Source of the DNA: Prado023 sp049688395
Lineage (GTDB): Bacteria > Actinomycetota > Actinomycetes > S36-B12 > CAIYMF01
Assembly (NCBI GenBank): GCA_049688395.1
Contig: JBAVKQ010000093.1
Span: forward strand, 7,097 to 71,096
DNA: 64,000 nucleotides
Reading direction: 5' to 3'
Shown here: piece after piece, positions 16,637 to 24,772 of the stretch
How the letters are laid out: each line of letters starts with the position of its first letter
How positions within the stretch are numbered: the stretch's first letter is position 1
Notes under the pieces: model-generated
Databases searched by the model: none
Told to the model about the DNA's origin: nothing
The model's input: only the letters and a program-made list of their open reading frames with translations
Made by a program: the position numbers and the translations under genes

Positions 16637-17506
16637 GTGCAGATGCTCGCGGTGATCCAGGACGCCGCCGCCACCCCGGAGCCGGTCACCTGGTTCCAAG
16701 CGGTGATCCTGGGAATCCTGCAGGGGCTGACCGAGTTCCTGCCCGTGTCCAGCAGCGCCCATCTGTTCGTGTTCTCGCAGTTCTTCGGATGGAGCGACCC
16801 CGGTGCGGCGTTCACCGCCGTGACCCAGATCGGCACCGAGACCGCCGTCCTGCTCTATTTCGCCAAGGACATCGCGCGGATCATCCGTGCCTGGCTGGGC
16901 CAGTTCACGCACCCGGAGGCGCGCAAGGACCCGGACGTGCGGATGGGCTGGCTGGTCATCGTCGGCACCCTGCCGATCGGCGTTCTGGGGTTCGTGTTCT
17001 CCGACCAGATCGAGACCGTGGCGCGCAACCTGTACCTGGTGGCATTCACCCTCATCGCCTTCGGCATCCTGCTGGGGATCGCCGACCGGGTCGGTCGGCA
17101 GACCAAGGAGCTCGCGGACCTCTCGGTGCCCGACGGCCTGATCTACGGGCTGTGCCAGGCCCTGGCCCTGGTGCCGGGTGTCTCGCGATCGGGGGCCAGC
17201 ATCACCGGCGGCCTGTTCCTGGGCTACACGCGAGAGGCGGCCACCAGGTACGCGTTCCTGTTGGCGATTCCCGCCGTGCTGGCCTCCGGGCTGTACCAGG
17301 CGCTGGATATCGGCAGCGACCCGGCCGTGTCCTGGGGCCCGACCATCCTGGCCACGCTGATCGCGTTCGTGATCGGGTACGCGGTCATCGCCTGGCTGAT
17401 CCGCTACGTGTCCACCAACTCCTACCTGCCGTTCGTGATCTACCGGATCGGACTGGGCGCCCTGGTGCTGGTCCTGCTCGGCACCGGCGTGCTCACCAGC
17501 GCCTGA
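16637..17506 (+). CDS. uppP: Undecaprenyl-diphosphate phosphatase
   Basis: The 289-residue polytopic protein is UppP/BacA: ILQGLTEFLPVSSSAHL near residue 25 and GVSRSGASITGG in the second half are the two catalytic motifs. It dephosphorylates undecaprenyl diphosphate, recycling the lipid carrier for cell-wall synthesis, and its loss or overproduction alters bacitracin sensitivity. GTG 16637 is chosen because AGGAGGT lies exactly 7 nt upstream (16623-16629). Downstream, corA, a histidine phosphatase, a DUF3090 protein and a SCO1664-type protein follow as in mycobacteria. Confidence 0.95.
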   Translation: MQMLAVIQDAAATPEPVTWFQAVILGILQGLTEFLPVSSSAHLFVFSQFFGWSDPGAAFTAVTQIGTETAVLLYFAKDIARIIRAWLGQFTHPEARKDPDVRMGWLVIVGTLPIGVLGFVFSDQIETVARNLYLVAFTLIAFGILLGIADRVGRQTKELADLSVPDGLIYGLCQALALVPGVSRSGASITGGLFLGYTREAATRYAFLLAIPAVLASGLYQALDIGSDPAVSWGPTILATLIAFVIGYAVIAWLIRYVSTNSYLPFVIYRIGLGALVLVLLGTGVLTSA

Positions 17507-17522
17507 CCGGGCTCATCGGCGT

Positions 17523-17692
17523 GGTTCGCCGACTTGTGGTCGCAAGGGGACCAGTCGTCAGATAGGTCTTGCTGATTCGCGCTTCGCGTGGTCGAAAGAC
17601 CCGAGCGCCCGGGCGTTCTTCCAACCACAACTCCGCGAACGCGCACCGAGCCGATCGATCCACGGCCCGGTTGGACCAGAACTCGGCGAACC
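17523..17692. repeat. Dispersed intergenic repeat cluster 1
   Basis: The gap between convergent uppP and corA (17507-17730) holds at least three copies of a short motif with core TTCGCCGACTTGTGGTCG: direct at about 17524, and inverted, diverged copies at about 17622 and 17673. A 28-bp unit at 17574-17601 (containing CGCGTGGTCGAAAGACC) recurs inverted at 34363-34390 with 26 of 28 bases identical. No gene is seen here. Confidence 0.65.
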
Positions 17693-17730
17693 AGGTGCGG
17701 GCCGCACCGACCGAGCAGTCGGCCGCAGCC

Positions 17731-18756
17731 TCACAACCACTTGGAGCGTTTGAACGCCCGGAACATGACCACGAGGATGCCGGCCATCACCAGCAGGACG
17801 GCCGGGTACCCGAACTGCCAGCTGAGCTCGGGCATGGTGGTGAAGTTCATGCCGTAGATGCCGGCGATCGCGGTGGGCACCGCCAGAAGTGCTGCGTAGG
17901 CCGCCATCTTGCGCATGTCGGTGTTCTGCTGCAGCGACTGCCGGGAGTTCGACGCCTGCAGGATGGTCATGAGCAGGCTCTCGTAGGACTCGGCCGCGTC
18001 GTTGGCGCGCAGCAGGTGGTCGCCCAGGTCGTGGAAGTAGGTGCCCATCGCCTCCGGAACGCCGGGCATGCGCGCCTCTACGAGGCTCTGCGCGTGCGGG
18101 ACCAGCGGGGAGATGGCCCGGCGCAGCTCCAGGTTCTCGCGCTTGAGCAGGTAGATCGTCTCGGAGTCGTCGGTGACGCGAGGGGAGAACACGTGCTCCT
18201 CGATGACGTCGAGGTCCTTGCCGATCTCGTCAGCGGCCACCAGGTAGCCATCGACGATCGCGTCGGTGATCGCATGCAGGGCAGCCATCGGGCCATGGTC
18301 GAGGAACTCCTGGCGGGCCACCGTGTCCCGGCGCACCTGCCCCAGCTGGCCGACCGGCCCCAGGCGCACCGTCAGCACATACGACTGCCCGACGAGCACC
18401 GCGATCTGCCCGGTCTCGATCGCCGAGGTCGGCTCGTCGTAGATGACGACCTTGAACACGATCAGCGCCCGACCGTGCGGGGAGATCTCCACCTTGGCCC
18501 GCTGCCGTGGGTTCAGCGCATCATCGACCCACAGTGCCGGGATGTCGAACACCTCGGCCAGCGCGGTCAGTTCCGGGCGTTCCGGGGAGGCCAGCGCGAC
18601 CCAGATGAAGTCCGAGGGGTCGCCACCGGCCCGCCCGTACATCGCGCGCACCAGGAAGACCGCGTCGTCGGTCATCGTGCCCGCGGAGCGGACCAGCCGG
18701 GATTGCGCCTCATCGACCTCGACGCCGTGGCAGTAGCGTCCCATTCCCACGATCAC
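17731..18756 (-). CDS. corA: CorA-type magnesium/cobalt transporter
   Basis: The 341-residue protein has a large cytoplasmic N-terminal domain with long helices, and two C-terminal membrane segments separated by the pore signature GIYGMNFTTMPELSW (GMN motif), ending in a basic tail. This is the Mg2+/Co2+ channel family. GTG 18756 is chosen because it gives the family-typical start VIVGMGRYCHG; GTG 18750 and ATG 18744 are also in frame. It lies between uppP and the histidine phosphatase gene and is transcribed away from the latter. Confidence 0.9.
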   Translation of the reverse strand: MIVGMGRYCHGVEVDEAQSRLVRSAGTMTDDAVFLVRAMYGRAGGDPSDFIWVALASPERPELTALAEVFDIPALWVDDALNPRQRAKVEISPHGRALIVFKVVIYDEPTSAIETGQIAVLVGQSYVLTVRLGPVGQLGQVRRDTVARQEFLDHGPMAALHAITDAIVDGYLVAADEIGKDLDVIEEHVFSPRVTDDSETIYLLKRENLELRRAISPLVPHAQSLVEARMPGVPEAMGTYFHDLGDHLLRANDAAESYESLLMTILQASNSRQSLQQNTDMRKMAAYAALLAVPTAIAGIYGMNFTTMPELSWQFGYPAVLLVMAGILVVMFRAFKRSKWL

Positions 18757-18805
18757 CGGGCCATGGTCGCACCGCGGGTGCGCACGTGTCCGGCTACCCT
18801 TCGTT

Positions 18806-18862
18806 CGATGTACCGGATGAAGCGATGACCCGGATGTCACGATGACCCCGATCACCCGATGA
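18806..18862 (+). repeat. Three 17-bp tandem units forming chained minicistrons
   Basis: Units at 18806, 18823 and 18840 share CGATG and a second conserved GAT/GGAT block. Each unit encodes a 6-codon frame (MYRMKR at 18808, MTRMSR at 18825, MTPITR at 18842) whose TGA overlaps the ATG of the next as ATGA; the last stop overlaps the real ATG at 18859. The 17-bp period (6 codons minus one base) makes this coupling automatic. Confidence 0.55.
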
Positions 18863-19512
18863 CCACTGTGCTGCTGGTCCGTCATGGTCGGACCCCGGCC
18901 AACGCCACGGGCATCCTGGCCGGCCGGGCGCCCGGGGTGCCCCTGGACGCCCACGGCCGCCGGCAGGCTCGCAGCCTGGGCAACCGACTGCGCGGCGTGC
19001 CGCTGGCCGCCGTGGTGCACTCCCCACTCGAGCGGTGCGTGCAGACCACCGACGGACTGCTGCGTGAGCGCACCGACGTGAACCGGCACGTCGACGACCG
19101 GCTGATCGAGTGCGACTACGGGCAGTGGACCGGCTGCGCCCTGGCCGAGCTGGCCGAGGAGCCGCTGTGGCCGGTCATCCAGGCGCAGCCCTCGGCAGTG
19201 ACGTTCCCCGGCGGGGAGTCCCTGCCGGCGATGGCCGAGCGTGCGGTCGCGGCGGTGCGCGGCTGGGTGGGCGCCTACCCGGAGGCCACGATCGCGGTGG
19301 TCTCGCACGGGGACGTCGTCAAGGCGATCCTCTCCGAGGCGCTGGGCCAGCCCTTCGACGAGTTCCAGCGCATCGTGGTCGGCCCCGGCTCGCTGAGCAT
19401 CGTCCAGTACGGCACGACCCGACCAATGGTGCTGCGGATGAACGACACCGGCCGCGGGCTGCCGGGGCACTCCGCCGCGGCCCGACCCACTGTCGGGGGC
19501 GGCAGCGGCTGA
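18859..19512 (+). CDS. Histidine phosphatase family protein (MSMEG_4193 type)
   Basis: The 217-residue protein has the phosphoglycerate-mutase-like catalytic motifs VLLVRHGRTPANATG at the N-terminus (phosphoacceptor His), SPLERCVQTT, ECDYGQWTG and AVVSHGDVVKAIL (second His). It matches the actinobacterial subgroup found next to a DUF3090 protein and a SCO1664-type protein. The substrate is unknown. The C-terminal 20 residues are low complexity (Gly/Pro/Ala). The start ATG overlaps the last of three upstream minicistrons. Confidence 0.88.
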   Translation: MTTVLLVRHGRTPANATGILAGRAPGVPLDAHGRRQARSLGNRLRGVPLAAVVHSPLERCVQTTDGLLRERTDVNRHVDDRLIECDYGQWTGCALAELAEEPLWPVIQAQPSAVTFPGGESLPAMAERAVAAVRGWVGAYPEATIAVVSHGDVVKAILSEALGQPFDEFQRIVVGPGSLSIVQYGTTRPMVLRMNDTGRGLPGHSAAARPTVGGGSG

Positions 19513-19596
19513 CCAGGCGGACCACGGCTGCCGGCTGATCCGGCCCGATGCGCGCCAGTGTGCTCCGGACGTCCGGCAGATCGCTGGAACGCCGAC

Positions 19597-19602
19597 TACG
19601 AT
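19597..19602 (+). promoter_or_regulatory. -10 element, leaderless start of DUF3090 gene
   Basis: TACGAT ends 7 nt before the ATG at 19610. Confidence 0.5.
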
Positions 19603-19609
19603 TCTGCCC

Positions 19610-20155
19610 ATGCCGCGTCTGATCCACCTGCACGATCCTGTGGAGCGGTTCGTCGTGGGCACCGTCGGGATGCCCGGTGAGCGCACATTTTTCGTGCAGG
19701 CCCGCTCCGGTGGTCGCATCAACACGGCTGCCATGGAGAAGGAGCAGGTCTCGATGCTCGCCGATCGGCTCGAGGAGCTGGTCGCCAACGTCGCCACGCG
19801 CTTCGAGTTCGAGGTGCCCGAACCGGGCCCCACGGATGTGGACCCGTTGGAGGTCCCCCTGGTCGAGGAGTTCCGGGTGGCGGCCATCGCCTTCGGCTGG
19901 GATCCGGCCAATGACCAGATGCTCTTCGAACTGCACGGTCCCAGCGGGGACGAGGACATCGACCCCACCGAGATCGACGACGCGGACGAGGGCCCGCCGA
20001 TCCTGCGGGTGCGCAGCACCCTGAACCAGGCCGTGGACTTCGTCGTCCGGGCCCGCAAGGTCGTGGCTGCCGGGCGCCCGCCGTGCCCGTTCTGCCAGCA
20101 GCCGCTGGACCCGGCCGGGCACATCTGCCCGCGGGCCAACGGCTACCGGCGGTGA
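19610..20155 (+). CDS. DUF3090 family protein
   Basis: The 181-residue protein is a full-length member of the actinobacterial DUF3090 family: FVVGTVGMPGERTFFVQARSG at the start, KEQVSMLADRLEELV, and a C-terminal zinc-ribbon-like CPFCQQPLDPAGHICPR with four metal-ligand residues. Function is unknown, but it is consistently linked to the histidine phosphatase and the SCO1664-type protein, suggesting a shared pathway. Its TGA overlaps the GTG of the next gene (GTGA), so the pair is co-translated. Confidence 0.88.
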   Translation: MPRLIHLHDPVERFVVGTVGMPGERTFFVQARSGGRINTAAMEKEQVSMLADRLEELVANVATRFEFEVPEPGPTDVDPLEVPLVEEFRVAAIAFGWDPANDQMLFELHGPSGDEDIDPTEIDDADEGPPILRVRSTLNQAVDFVVRARKVVAAGRPPCPFCQQPLDPAGHICPRANGYRR

Positions 20156-20994
20156 GGTTGCCGGAGCTCGCCACCGGCGACCTGCACGTGCTCGGCCGGC
20201 TGGCCGATGCCTCCAACCTCGCGCTGCTGGCGCAGGTGTCCACCGACGCCGGAGCGATCCGGTGCATCTACAAGCCGGTCCGGGGCGAGCGCCCGCTCTG
20301 GGACTTCCCGGACACGGCACTGGCCGCACGCGAGGTGCTCTGCGCCCAGGTGGCCGCCGGCCTGGGTTGGGACCTGATCCCGGCGACGCACTGGCGTACC
20401 GACGGACCGCTGGGGCCGGGGATGTGCCAGGAGTGGATCGAGGCGGTGGACGATCCGCCGGTCGGATTGTTCGACCGGGACCAGGTGCCCGACCGGTGGC
20501 GACAGATCGCCGAGGGGCGCACCAGCGAGGGCGGGATCGTGGTCCTGGCCCACGAGGACTCGCCAGCGCTGCAACGCCTGGCCGTCCTCGACGCCCTGGT
20601 GAACAACGCCGACCGCAAGGGCGGGCACGTGCTGCGGCGGGCCGACGGCGGGCTGGCCGGGATCGACCACGGGGTGAGCTTCCACGTGGAGAACAAGTTG
20701 CGCACGGTGCTCTGGGGCTGGGCCGGCGAGCGGCTGCCCGACGCGTTGGCTGAGGAGCTCGACGCCGGGGCGACGTCGTTCCGCAGCCTGGTGACCCAAT
20801 GGGGTGGCGCGACGGACGGTGGCGCGGCTGACGGGGGCGCGGCTGACGGGGCCGTCGCGGCCGCGGCAGGCCGGGGCCACCTGTCCACCGACGAGGTGGC
20901 CGCAGCGCACGCACGACTCGACGAGCTGCTGCGCACCAGGAGGTTCCCGATGCCCGGGGCGCAGTGGCCCACCCTTCCCTGGCCCCCGATGTAG
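20152..20994 (+). CDS. SCO1664-family protein (kinase-like fold)
   Basis: This 280-residue protein belongs to a conserved actinobacterial family with distant similarity to phosphatidylinositol 3/4-kinase-like domains: AIRCIYKPVRGERPLWDFPD (putative nucleotide-binding Lys), LVNNADRKGGHVLR (catalytic-loop-like Asp/Asn) and GIDHGVSFH (metal-binding Asp). Start GTG 20152 overlaps the previous stop by 4 nt. An insertion of repeated GGAADGGAADG residues near residue 225 is unusual. In mycobacteria the mycothiol gene mshC usually follows closely; here the next gene is on the other strand and is not mshC. Confidence 0.85.
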   Translation: MRLPELATGDLHVLGRLADASNLALLAQVSTDAGAIRCIYKPVRGERPLWDFPDTALAAREVLCAQVAAGLGWDLIPATHWRTDGPLGPGMCQEWIEAVDDPPVGLFDRDQVPDRWRQIAEGRTSEGGIVVLAHEDSPALQRLAVLDALVNNADRKGGHVLRRADGGLAGIDHGVSFHVENKLRTVLWGWAGERLPDALAEELDAGATSFRSLVTQWGGATDGGAADGGAADGAVAAAAGRGHLSTDEVAAAHARLDELLRTRRFPMPGAQWPTLPWPPM

Positions 20995-21018
20995 CACGGC
21001 CCACGGCGGGTGTCCGGG

Positions 21019-21594
21019 TCAGTCGAGGAGCCGGCCGGTGCGACCGTCGACCCGAACGTCGGCCGCCGCACGTGTCCCGTCGGCCGCGAAGTGGGCGGCC
21101 TCGTGGGCCTGCCAGGCCCGCCAGTGCTCGGCCATCGCGTCCCCGTCGCGAGCCAGCCCCCGTTGCAGGGCCAGATCCGCCGGTGCCTGCACCCACACGA
21201 CCAGGCTGGCCCGCTCGCGCACCCGCGCCGACGCGCTCGCGCAGCCCTCGAGGATCACCACCGGAGCGGGCGGAACCGACATCCACTGCCCGAACCGCCC
21301 GGCCACCCAGTCGTAGCGCGGATGCATGCCTGGCAGCCCGTCGCGCCACCCCACGAGCAGCCACGCCTCGATGCGGTCGGCCAGCGGATCGCCCAACTGC
21401 TGGCCCCAGCCCTCATAGAGGTCGTCCATGTGCACGACGGGCGCGCCTGCGCAGGCGCCGGCCAGTGCAGCAGCCATCGTCGTCTTGCCCGAGCCCGCTG
21501 GACCGTCGATGCAGACCAGTCGGGTCGCACCACAGCGGGGGTCCGCGGCCAGGGCTGCCTGCGCGATCACGGTCACGGCGTCGGCGATGGGCAC
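21019..21594 (-). CDS. P-loop kinase, uridine-kinase-like
   Basis: The 191-residue protein has Walker A GPAGSGKTT near residue 35, VVHMDDLYEGW after the second strand, and a lid region with RERASLVVWVQAPADLALQRGLARDG. This is the pattern of small nucleoside/uridine kinase-like proteins common in actinobacteria; the phosphate acceptor is not known. The GTG at 21594 is chosen because CATGAT lies 6 nt upstream, matching the leaderless pattern, and because Walker A then falls at the usual distance. It is convergent with the SCO1664-type gene. Confidence 0.82.
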   Translation of the reverse strand: MPIADAVTVIAQAALAADPRCGATRLVCIDGPAGSGKTTMAAALAGACAGAPVVHMDDLYEGWGQQLGDPLADRIEAWLLVGWRDGLPGMHPRYDWVAGRFGQWMSVPPAPVVILEGCASASARVRERASLVVWVQAPADLALQRGLARDGDAMAEHWRAWQAHEAAHFAADGTRAAADVRVDGRTGRLLD

Positions 21595-21600
21595 GCACCC

Positions 21601-21606
21601 ATCATG
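21601..21606 (-). promoter_or_regulatory. -10 element, leaderless start of kinase gene
   Basis: CATGAT on the minus strand ends 6 nt before the GTG at 21594. Confidence 0.35.
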
Positions 21607-21681
21607 GCGGCCCGGCGGCTGCGACGGGGCCAGTGTCCTGGCCGCAGGATGCTCCACCCACCCTATCGACCGGTCGGTGCC

Positions 21682-21687
21682 TAGTAT
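21682..21687 (+). promoter_or_regulatory. -10 element, leaderless start of CPA1 antiporter
   Basis: TAGTAT ends 6 nt before the ATG at 21694. Confidence 0.55.
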
Positions 21688-21693
21688 CCGAGC

Positions 21694-22962
21694 ATGTTCG
21701 GCGAAGCGATCACCGTGGTGACCGGCCTGGTGCTGGCCTACGCGCTGGTTGCCCACCGCCTGACCGCGGCCAACATCAGCGCCCCCATGCTCAGCCTCCT
21801 GGCCGGCGCCGCCGTGTTCGCGGGCACCGCGCTGGACGTCGACACCGAACTGGTGCACGTCACCGCTGAGGTGACGCTCGTGATGATCCTGTTCCACGAC
21901 GCCTCCACAGTGATGCTCACCCGGCTGCGCCACGATGCCGGGCTGTCGCTGCGGCTGCTGCTGATCGGCTTCCCCCTGGCCATCGTCGCGACCTTCCTGG
22001 TGACCCACGCCCTGTTCCCCGCGCTGGGGATCGCCGGCGCCTGGCTGCTGGCCGCGGCGATCACCCCCACCGATGCCGGCCTCGGCGCCCCGACCGTGCT
22101 GAACCCGGTGGTGCCGATGCGCGTTCGTCGCGGGCTGAACGTGGAGAGCGGCCTCAACGACGGACTGGCCACCCCGATCGTCCTGCTGGCCCTGTCCGCC
22201 CTGGCCAGCGGTGCCGGCGAGCAGACCCCCGGCGTGCTGCAGGTCGGCCTGATCCCGGTGGCGCTGGCCGTTGCCCTGGCGGTGGCGGTCGGCCTGGCTG
22301 CGGCCTGGAGCATGGATCGCTCTCGCGCGCGGCACCTGAGCGGGCGACGGGGTCGACAGGTCGCCACCTTCGCGATCCCGCTGCTCCTCTTCGGCCTCGC
22401 TGATCAGGTCGGGGCGAACGCGTTCATCGCGGCCTTCGTCGGCGGGGTCGTCTTCGGCGCCGCGAGCATCACCCTGGACGACGAGCACGAGACCTCGGAC
22501 CTGCTCGAGGTGTCGGCGGACCTGCTGAGCTTCGTCGTGTGGTTCCTCGCCGGTGGCATCCTGCTGCTGGTCCTGGACGCCGGGTTCCGTTGGCAGTGGG
22601 CGATCCTGGCCGTTCTGGCCCTGACCGTCCTGCGCATCCTGCCGGTCGCCCTGAGCCTGATCGGCACCGGCCTGCGGGTGCCGACGGTGCTGTTCATCGG
22701 TTGGTTCGGGCCCCGTGGCCTGGCCACGATCGTCTTCGGTCTGCTCGCCGTGGAGGAGTTGGGCTCCGGTTCCGCGCTGATGACCGATGTGGGCGGCGTC
22801 ATCGGCATCACGGTGGTGCTCAGCGCATTCGCCCATGGGATCAGTGCCGGGCCGCTGTCGGGCCGCTACGGGCGCTGGGCCGAGCGCACCGATCCCGTGG
22901 CCGAGGGCTCGAGCTCGGTCGAGCCCCGGCGCACACGCGGCACGATGCACCATCACCGGTAG
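21694..22962 (+). CDS. CPA1-type cation:proton antiporter
   Basis: The 422-residue polytopic protein has about twelve membrane segments and the CPA1 core: AAAITPTDAGLGAPTV (the site usually reading DPV/DP in the family) and NVESGLNDGLATPIVLL carrying the Asn-Asp ion-binding pair (ND). It should exchange Na+ or K+ for H+. The paralog at 40444-41619 has the same core but a standard TDPVFAAAL, so the two may differ in ion choice. The TDA in place of TDP is a visible difference. Ends in a basic His-rich tail. Confidence 0.88.
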   Translation: MFGEAITVVTGLVLAYALVAHRLTAANISAPMLSLLAGAAVFAGTALDVDTELVHVTAEVTLVMILFHDASTVMLTRLRHDAGLSLRLLLIGFPLAIVATFLVTHALFPALGIAGAWLLAAAITPTDAGLGAPTVLNPVVPMRVRRGLNVESGLNDGLATPIVLLALSALASGAGEQTPGVLQVGLIPVALAVALAVAVGLAAAWSMDRSRARHLSGRRGRQVATFAIPLLLFGLADQVGANAFIAAFVGGVVFGAASITLDDEHETSDLLEVSADLLSFVVWFLAGGILLLVLDAGFRWQWAILAVLALTVLRILPVALSLIGTGLRVPTVLFIGWFGPRGLATIVFGLLAVEELGSGSALMTDVGGVIGITVVLSAFAHGISAGPLSGRYGRWAERTDPVAEGSSSVEPRRTRGTMHHHR

Positions 22963-22995
22963 CGGCAGGTGCGCGCGCGTGGCCACCGACGAGGG

Positions 22996-23001
22996 CAGGA
23001 T
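22996..23001 (+). promoter_or_regulatory. -10 element, leaderless start of sirtuin gene
   Basis: CAGGAT ends 7 nt before the ATG at 23009, favouring that start over the in-frame ATG at 23000. Confidence 0.4.
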
Positions 23002-23008
23002 GGGCCGC

Positions 23009-23740
23009 ATGCAGACACCCACGGATCTCGCCGATCTCTGGCGCAGCGCGCCCACGGTGGCCGTGCTCACCGGGGCGGGCATCTCCACGGACTCCGGGAT
23101 CGCGGACTTCCGTGGCCCCAACGGACTGTGGACCCGCAACCCCGGCGCGCAGGCCATGTTCGACATCACCACCTACCTGGCCGACCCCGAGGTACGGCGC
23201 ACGGCCTGGGCCAACCGTCGGCAGAACGCCACCTGGTCGGCCGAACCGAACCGCGGGCACCATGCCCTGGCCGAACTCCAGCGCGCCAGGCGCCTGACCA
23301 CGCTCATGACCCAGAACATCGACGGCCTGCACCAGCGATCCGGGGCCACCGACGTCCTCGAACTGCACGGCACCATCTGGCAGATCGTGTGCATGTCCTG
23401 CGGCATGCGCTGGCCGACCCCCGAGATCCTGGCCCGACCGGAGCCCGACCCGCCCTGCGTTCTGTGCGGAGGCATCCTCAAGACGGCGACGATCTCGTTC
23501 GGCCAGGCCCTGGACCGGGCAGTACTCGAGGCAGCGTTCGACGCGGCCGCCGAGGCTGACCTGCTGGTGGCCATCGGCACGTCCCTGCAGGTCAACCCCG
23601 TCGCCGGCCTGGCCGGGGTCGCCGAATGCCTGGCGATCGTGAACGCCGAACCGACGCCCTACGACCACGACGCTCAGGTCGTGGTGCGCGCGCCGATCTC
23701 CGAGGTCCTGGATGAGGTCCACGGACTGCTCTCGGGCTGA
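23009..23740 (+). CDS. Sir2-family NAD-dependent protein deacylase
   Basis: The 243-residue sirtuin shows the NAD-binding GAGISTDSGIADFRG near residue 22, TQNIDGLHQRSG, the catalytic histidine in LELHGTIW, a zinc site with two CXXC pairs (CMSC, CVLC) and the closing GTSLQVNPVAGL. It removes acyl groups from lysines using NAD, and typically controls acetyl-CoA synthetase and related enzymes. Two in-frame ATGs (23000 and 23009) are possible. The zinc cysteines are intact, so the enzyme should be active. Confidence 0.93.
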   Translation: MQTPTDLADLWRSAPTVAVLTGAGISTDSGIADFRGPNGLWTRNPGAQAMFDITTYLADPEVRRTAWANRRQNATWSAEPNRGHHALAELQRARRLTTLMTQNIDGLHQRSGATDVLELHGTIWQIVCMSCGMRWPTPEILARPEPDPPCVLCGGILKTATISFGQALDRAVLEAAFDAAAEADLLVAIGTSLQVNPVAGLAGVAECLAIVNAEPTPYDHDAQVVVRAPISEVLDEVHGLLSG

Positions 23741-23780
23741 GGACCCGCAGTCCGCCGACCCACAGCGGGCACGGGTGCGG

Positions 23781-23786
23781 CAGGAT
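23781..23786 (+). promoter_or_regulatory. -10 element, leaderless start of hydrolase gene
   Basis: CAGGAT ends 6 nt before the ATG at 23793. Confidence 0.4.
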
Positions 23787-23792
23787 CGGGGC

Positions 23793-24653
23793 ATGCCCAC
23801 CCTGCATACCGCCCGCGGTGACTTCGAGGCGATCATCGACGGCCCGGCGCACGGGCCGGTGGTGATCCTGCTGCACGGCTTCCCCGAGCTCAACATCTCG
23901 TGGCGCCACCAGATCCCGGCCCTGGTCGCAGCCGGCTACCGGGTGATCGCGCCAAACCAGCGCGGGTACGCCGGCTCCGTGCGCGCAGGGTCGTATGCGA
24001 CCGGGGATCTGGCCGCCGATGTCATCGCCATGCTCGATGCCGCCGGGGCCCAGCAGGCGGTCGTCGTCGGCCACGACTGGGGCGGTGCAGTGGCTTGGAC
24101 CGTGGCCCACCTGTTCCCCGAGCGGGTCTGCGGCCTGGTGGCGATGAACTGCCCACCACCACGGGTACTGATGGCGCACTTGACCCACAGCCCGGCGCAG
24201 ATCCGCAAGTCCTGGTACATGTTCTTCTTCCAGCTGCCGTGGCTGCCCGAACGCTTCCTGGTCCGCACGATGCCCAAGACCCTGGTGGCGGGTTCGTACA
24301 ACCGCTCGGTGTGGAACCGCGAGACGCTGACCCCGTACGCGGAGGCATTCGCCACCGAGGCCGACGCCCGCGGCCCGGTCAACTGGTACCGGGGCGCGTT
24401 CCGCTCCGGGCTGCGCACGGCGCGCCGGCACCTGCGTCCGATCAGCGCACCGGTGCTGATCATCTGGGGCGTCCAGGACCGGTTCCTCGGTGCGGAGATG
24501 ATCAGCGCCCAGGCCCTGCGCGGGTCGATCGCATTCCCCAACGAGGCACAGGTCGTCCGGATCGAGTCCGCCGGGCACTTCGTGCAGAACGAGGCCCCCG
24601 ACGAGGTCACGGCAGCCCTGCTGGGCTGGTTGACCGAGAATGCTCCCTTCTGA
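23793..24653 (+). CDS. Alpha/beta hydrolase, epoxide-hydrolase-like
   Basis: The 286-residue protein has the alpha/beta hydrolase order: VILLHGFPELNISWRHQ (oxyanion HGFP), VVGHDWGGAVAWTVA with an Asp nucleophile in GHDWGG as in epoxide hydrolases and haloalkane dehalogenases, a cap domain with WYMFFFQLPWLPERF, the acid in IIWGVQDRFLG, and the catalytic His in ESAGHFVQNEAP. The Asp nucleophile with HGFPE favours epoxide hydrolase over esterase. Cytoplasmic; substrate unknown. Confidence 0.88.
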   Translation: MPTLHTARGDFEAIIDGPAHGPVVILLHGFPELNISWRHQIPALVAAGYRVIAPNQRGYAGSVRAGSYATGDLAADVIAMLDAAGAQQAVVVGHDWGGAVAWTVAHLFPERVCGLVAMNCPPPRVLMAHLTHSPAQIRKSWYMFFFQLPWLPERFLVRTMPKTLVAGSYNRSVWNRETLTPYAEAFATEADARGPVNWYRGAFRSGLRTARRHLRPISAPVLIIWGVQDRFLGAEMISAQALRGSIAFPNEAQVVRIESAGHFVQNEAPDEVTAALLGWLTENAPF

Positions 24654-24772
24654 CCAGCCGTCGCGGCAGCGCGCACTTGCGGACTGGCGTTGTTGGGAAT
24701 ACTTTGCAGGAGTACTGGGCCGAGCACCCGGTGTGTCGGGACTCAGTCCGAACCTGATCGAGGAGCATCGCC

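Noticed and set aside
13645..16836. 1063-codon minus-strand open frame
   Set aside because: It runs antisense through the M20 peptidase gene and shifts frame relative to the aldo/keto reductase; Arg/Gly/Pro-rich translation is typical of shadow frames in GC-rich DNA. The real genes are at 13554-14090, 14149-15564 and 15576-16520.
18757..20139. Long upstream extension of the corA frame
   Set aside because: Only the part from 18756 down has CorA sequence; the rest is antisense to the histidine phosphatase and DUF3090 genes.
21595..23172. Upstream extension of the kinase frame
   Set aside because: Antisense to the CPA1 antiporter; Gln/Arg/Gly-rich with no domain. The kinase starts at 21594.
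24654..24772. Cobalamin or nickel/cobalt riboswitch before cbiM
   Set aside because: The gap is too short for a cobalamin riboswitch and I could not find its conserved core. Only an imperfect inverted repeat is visible.
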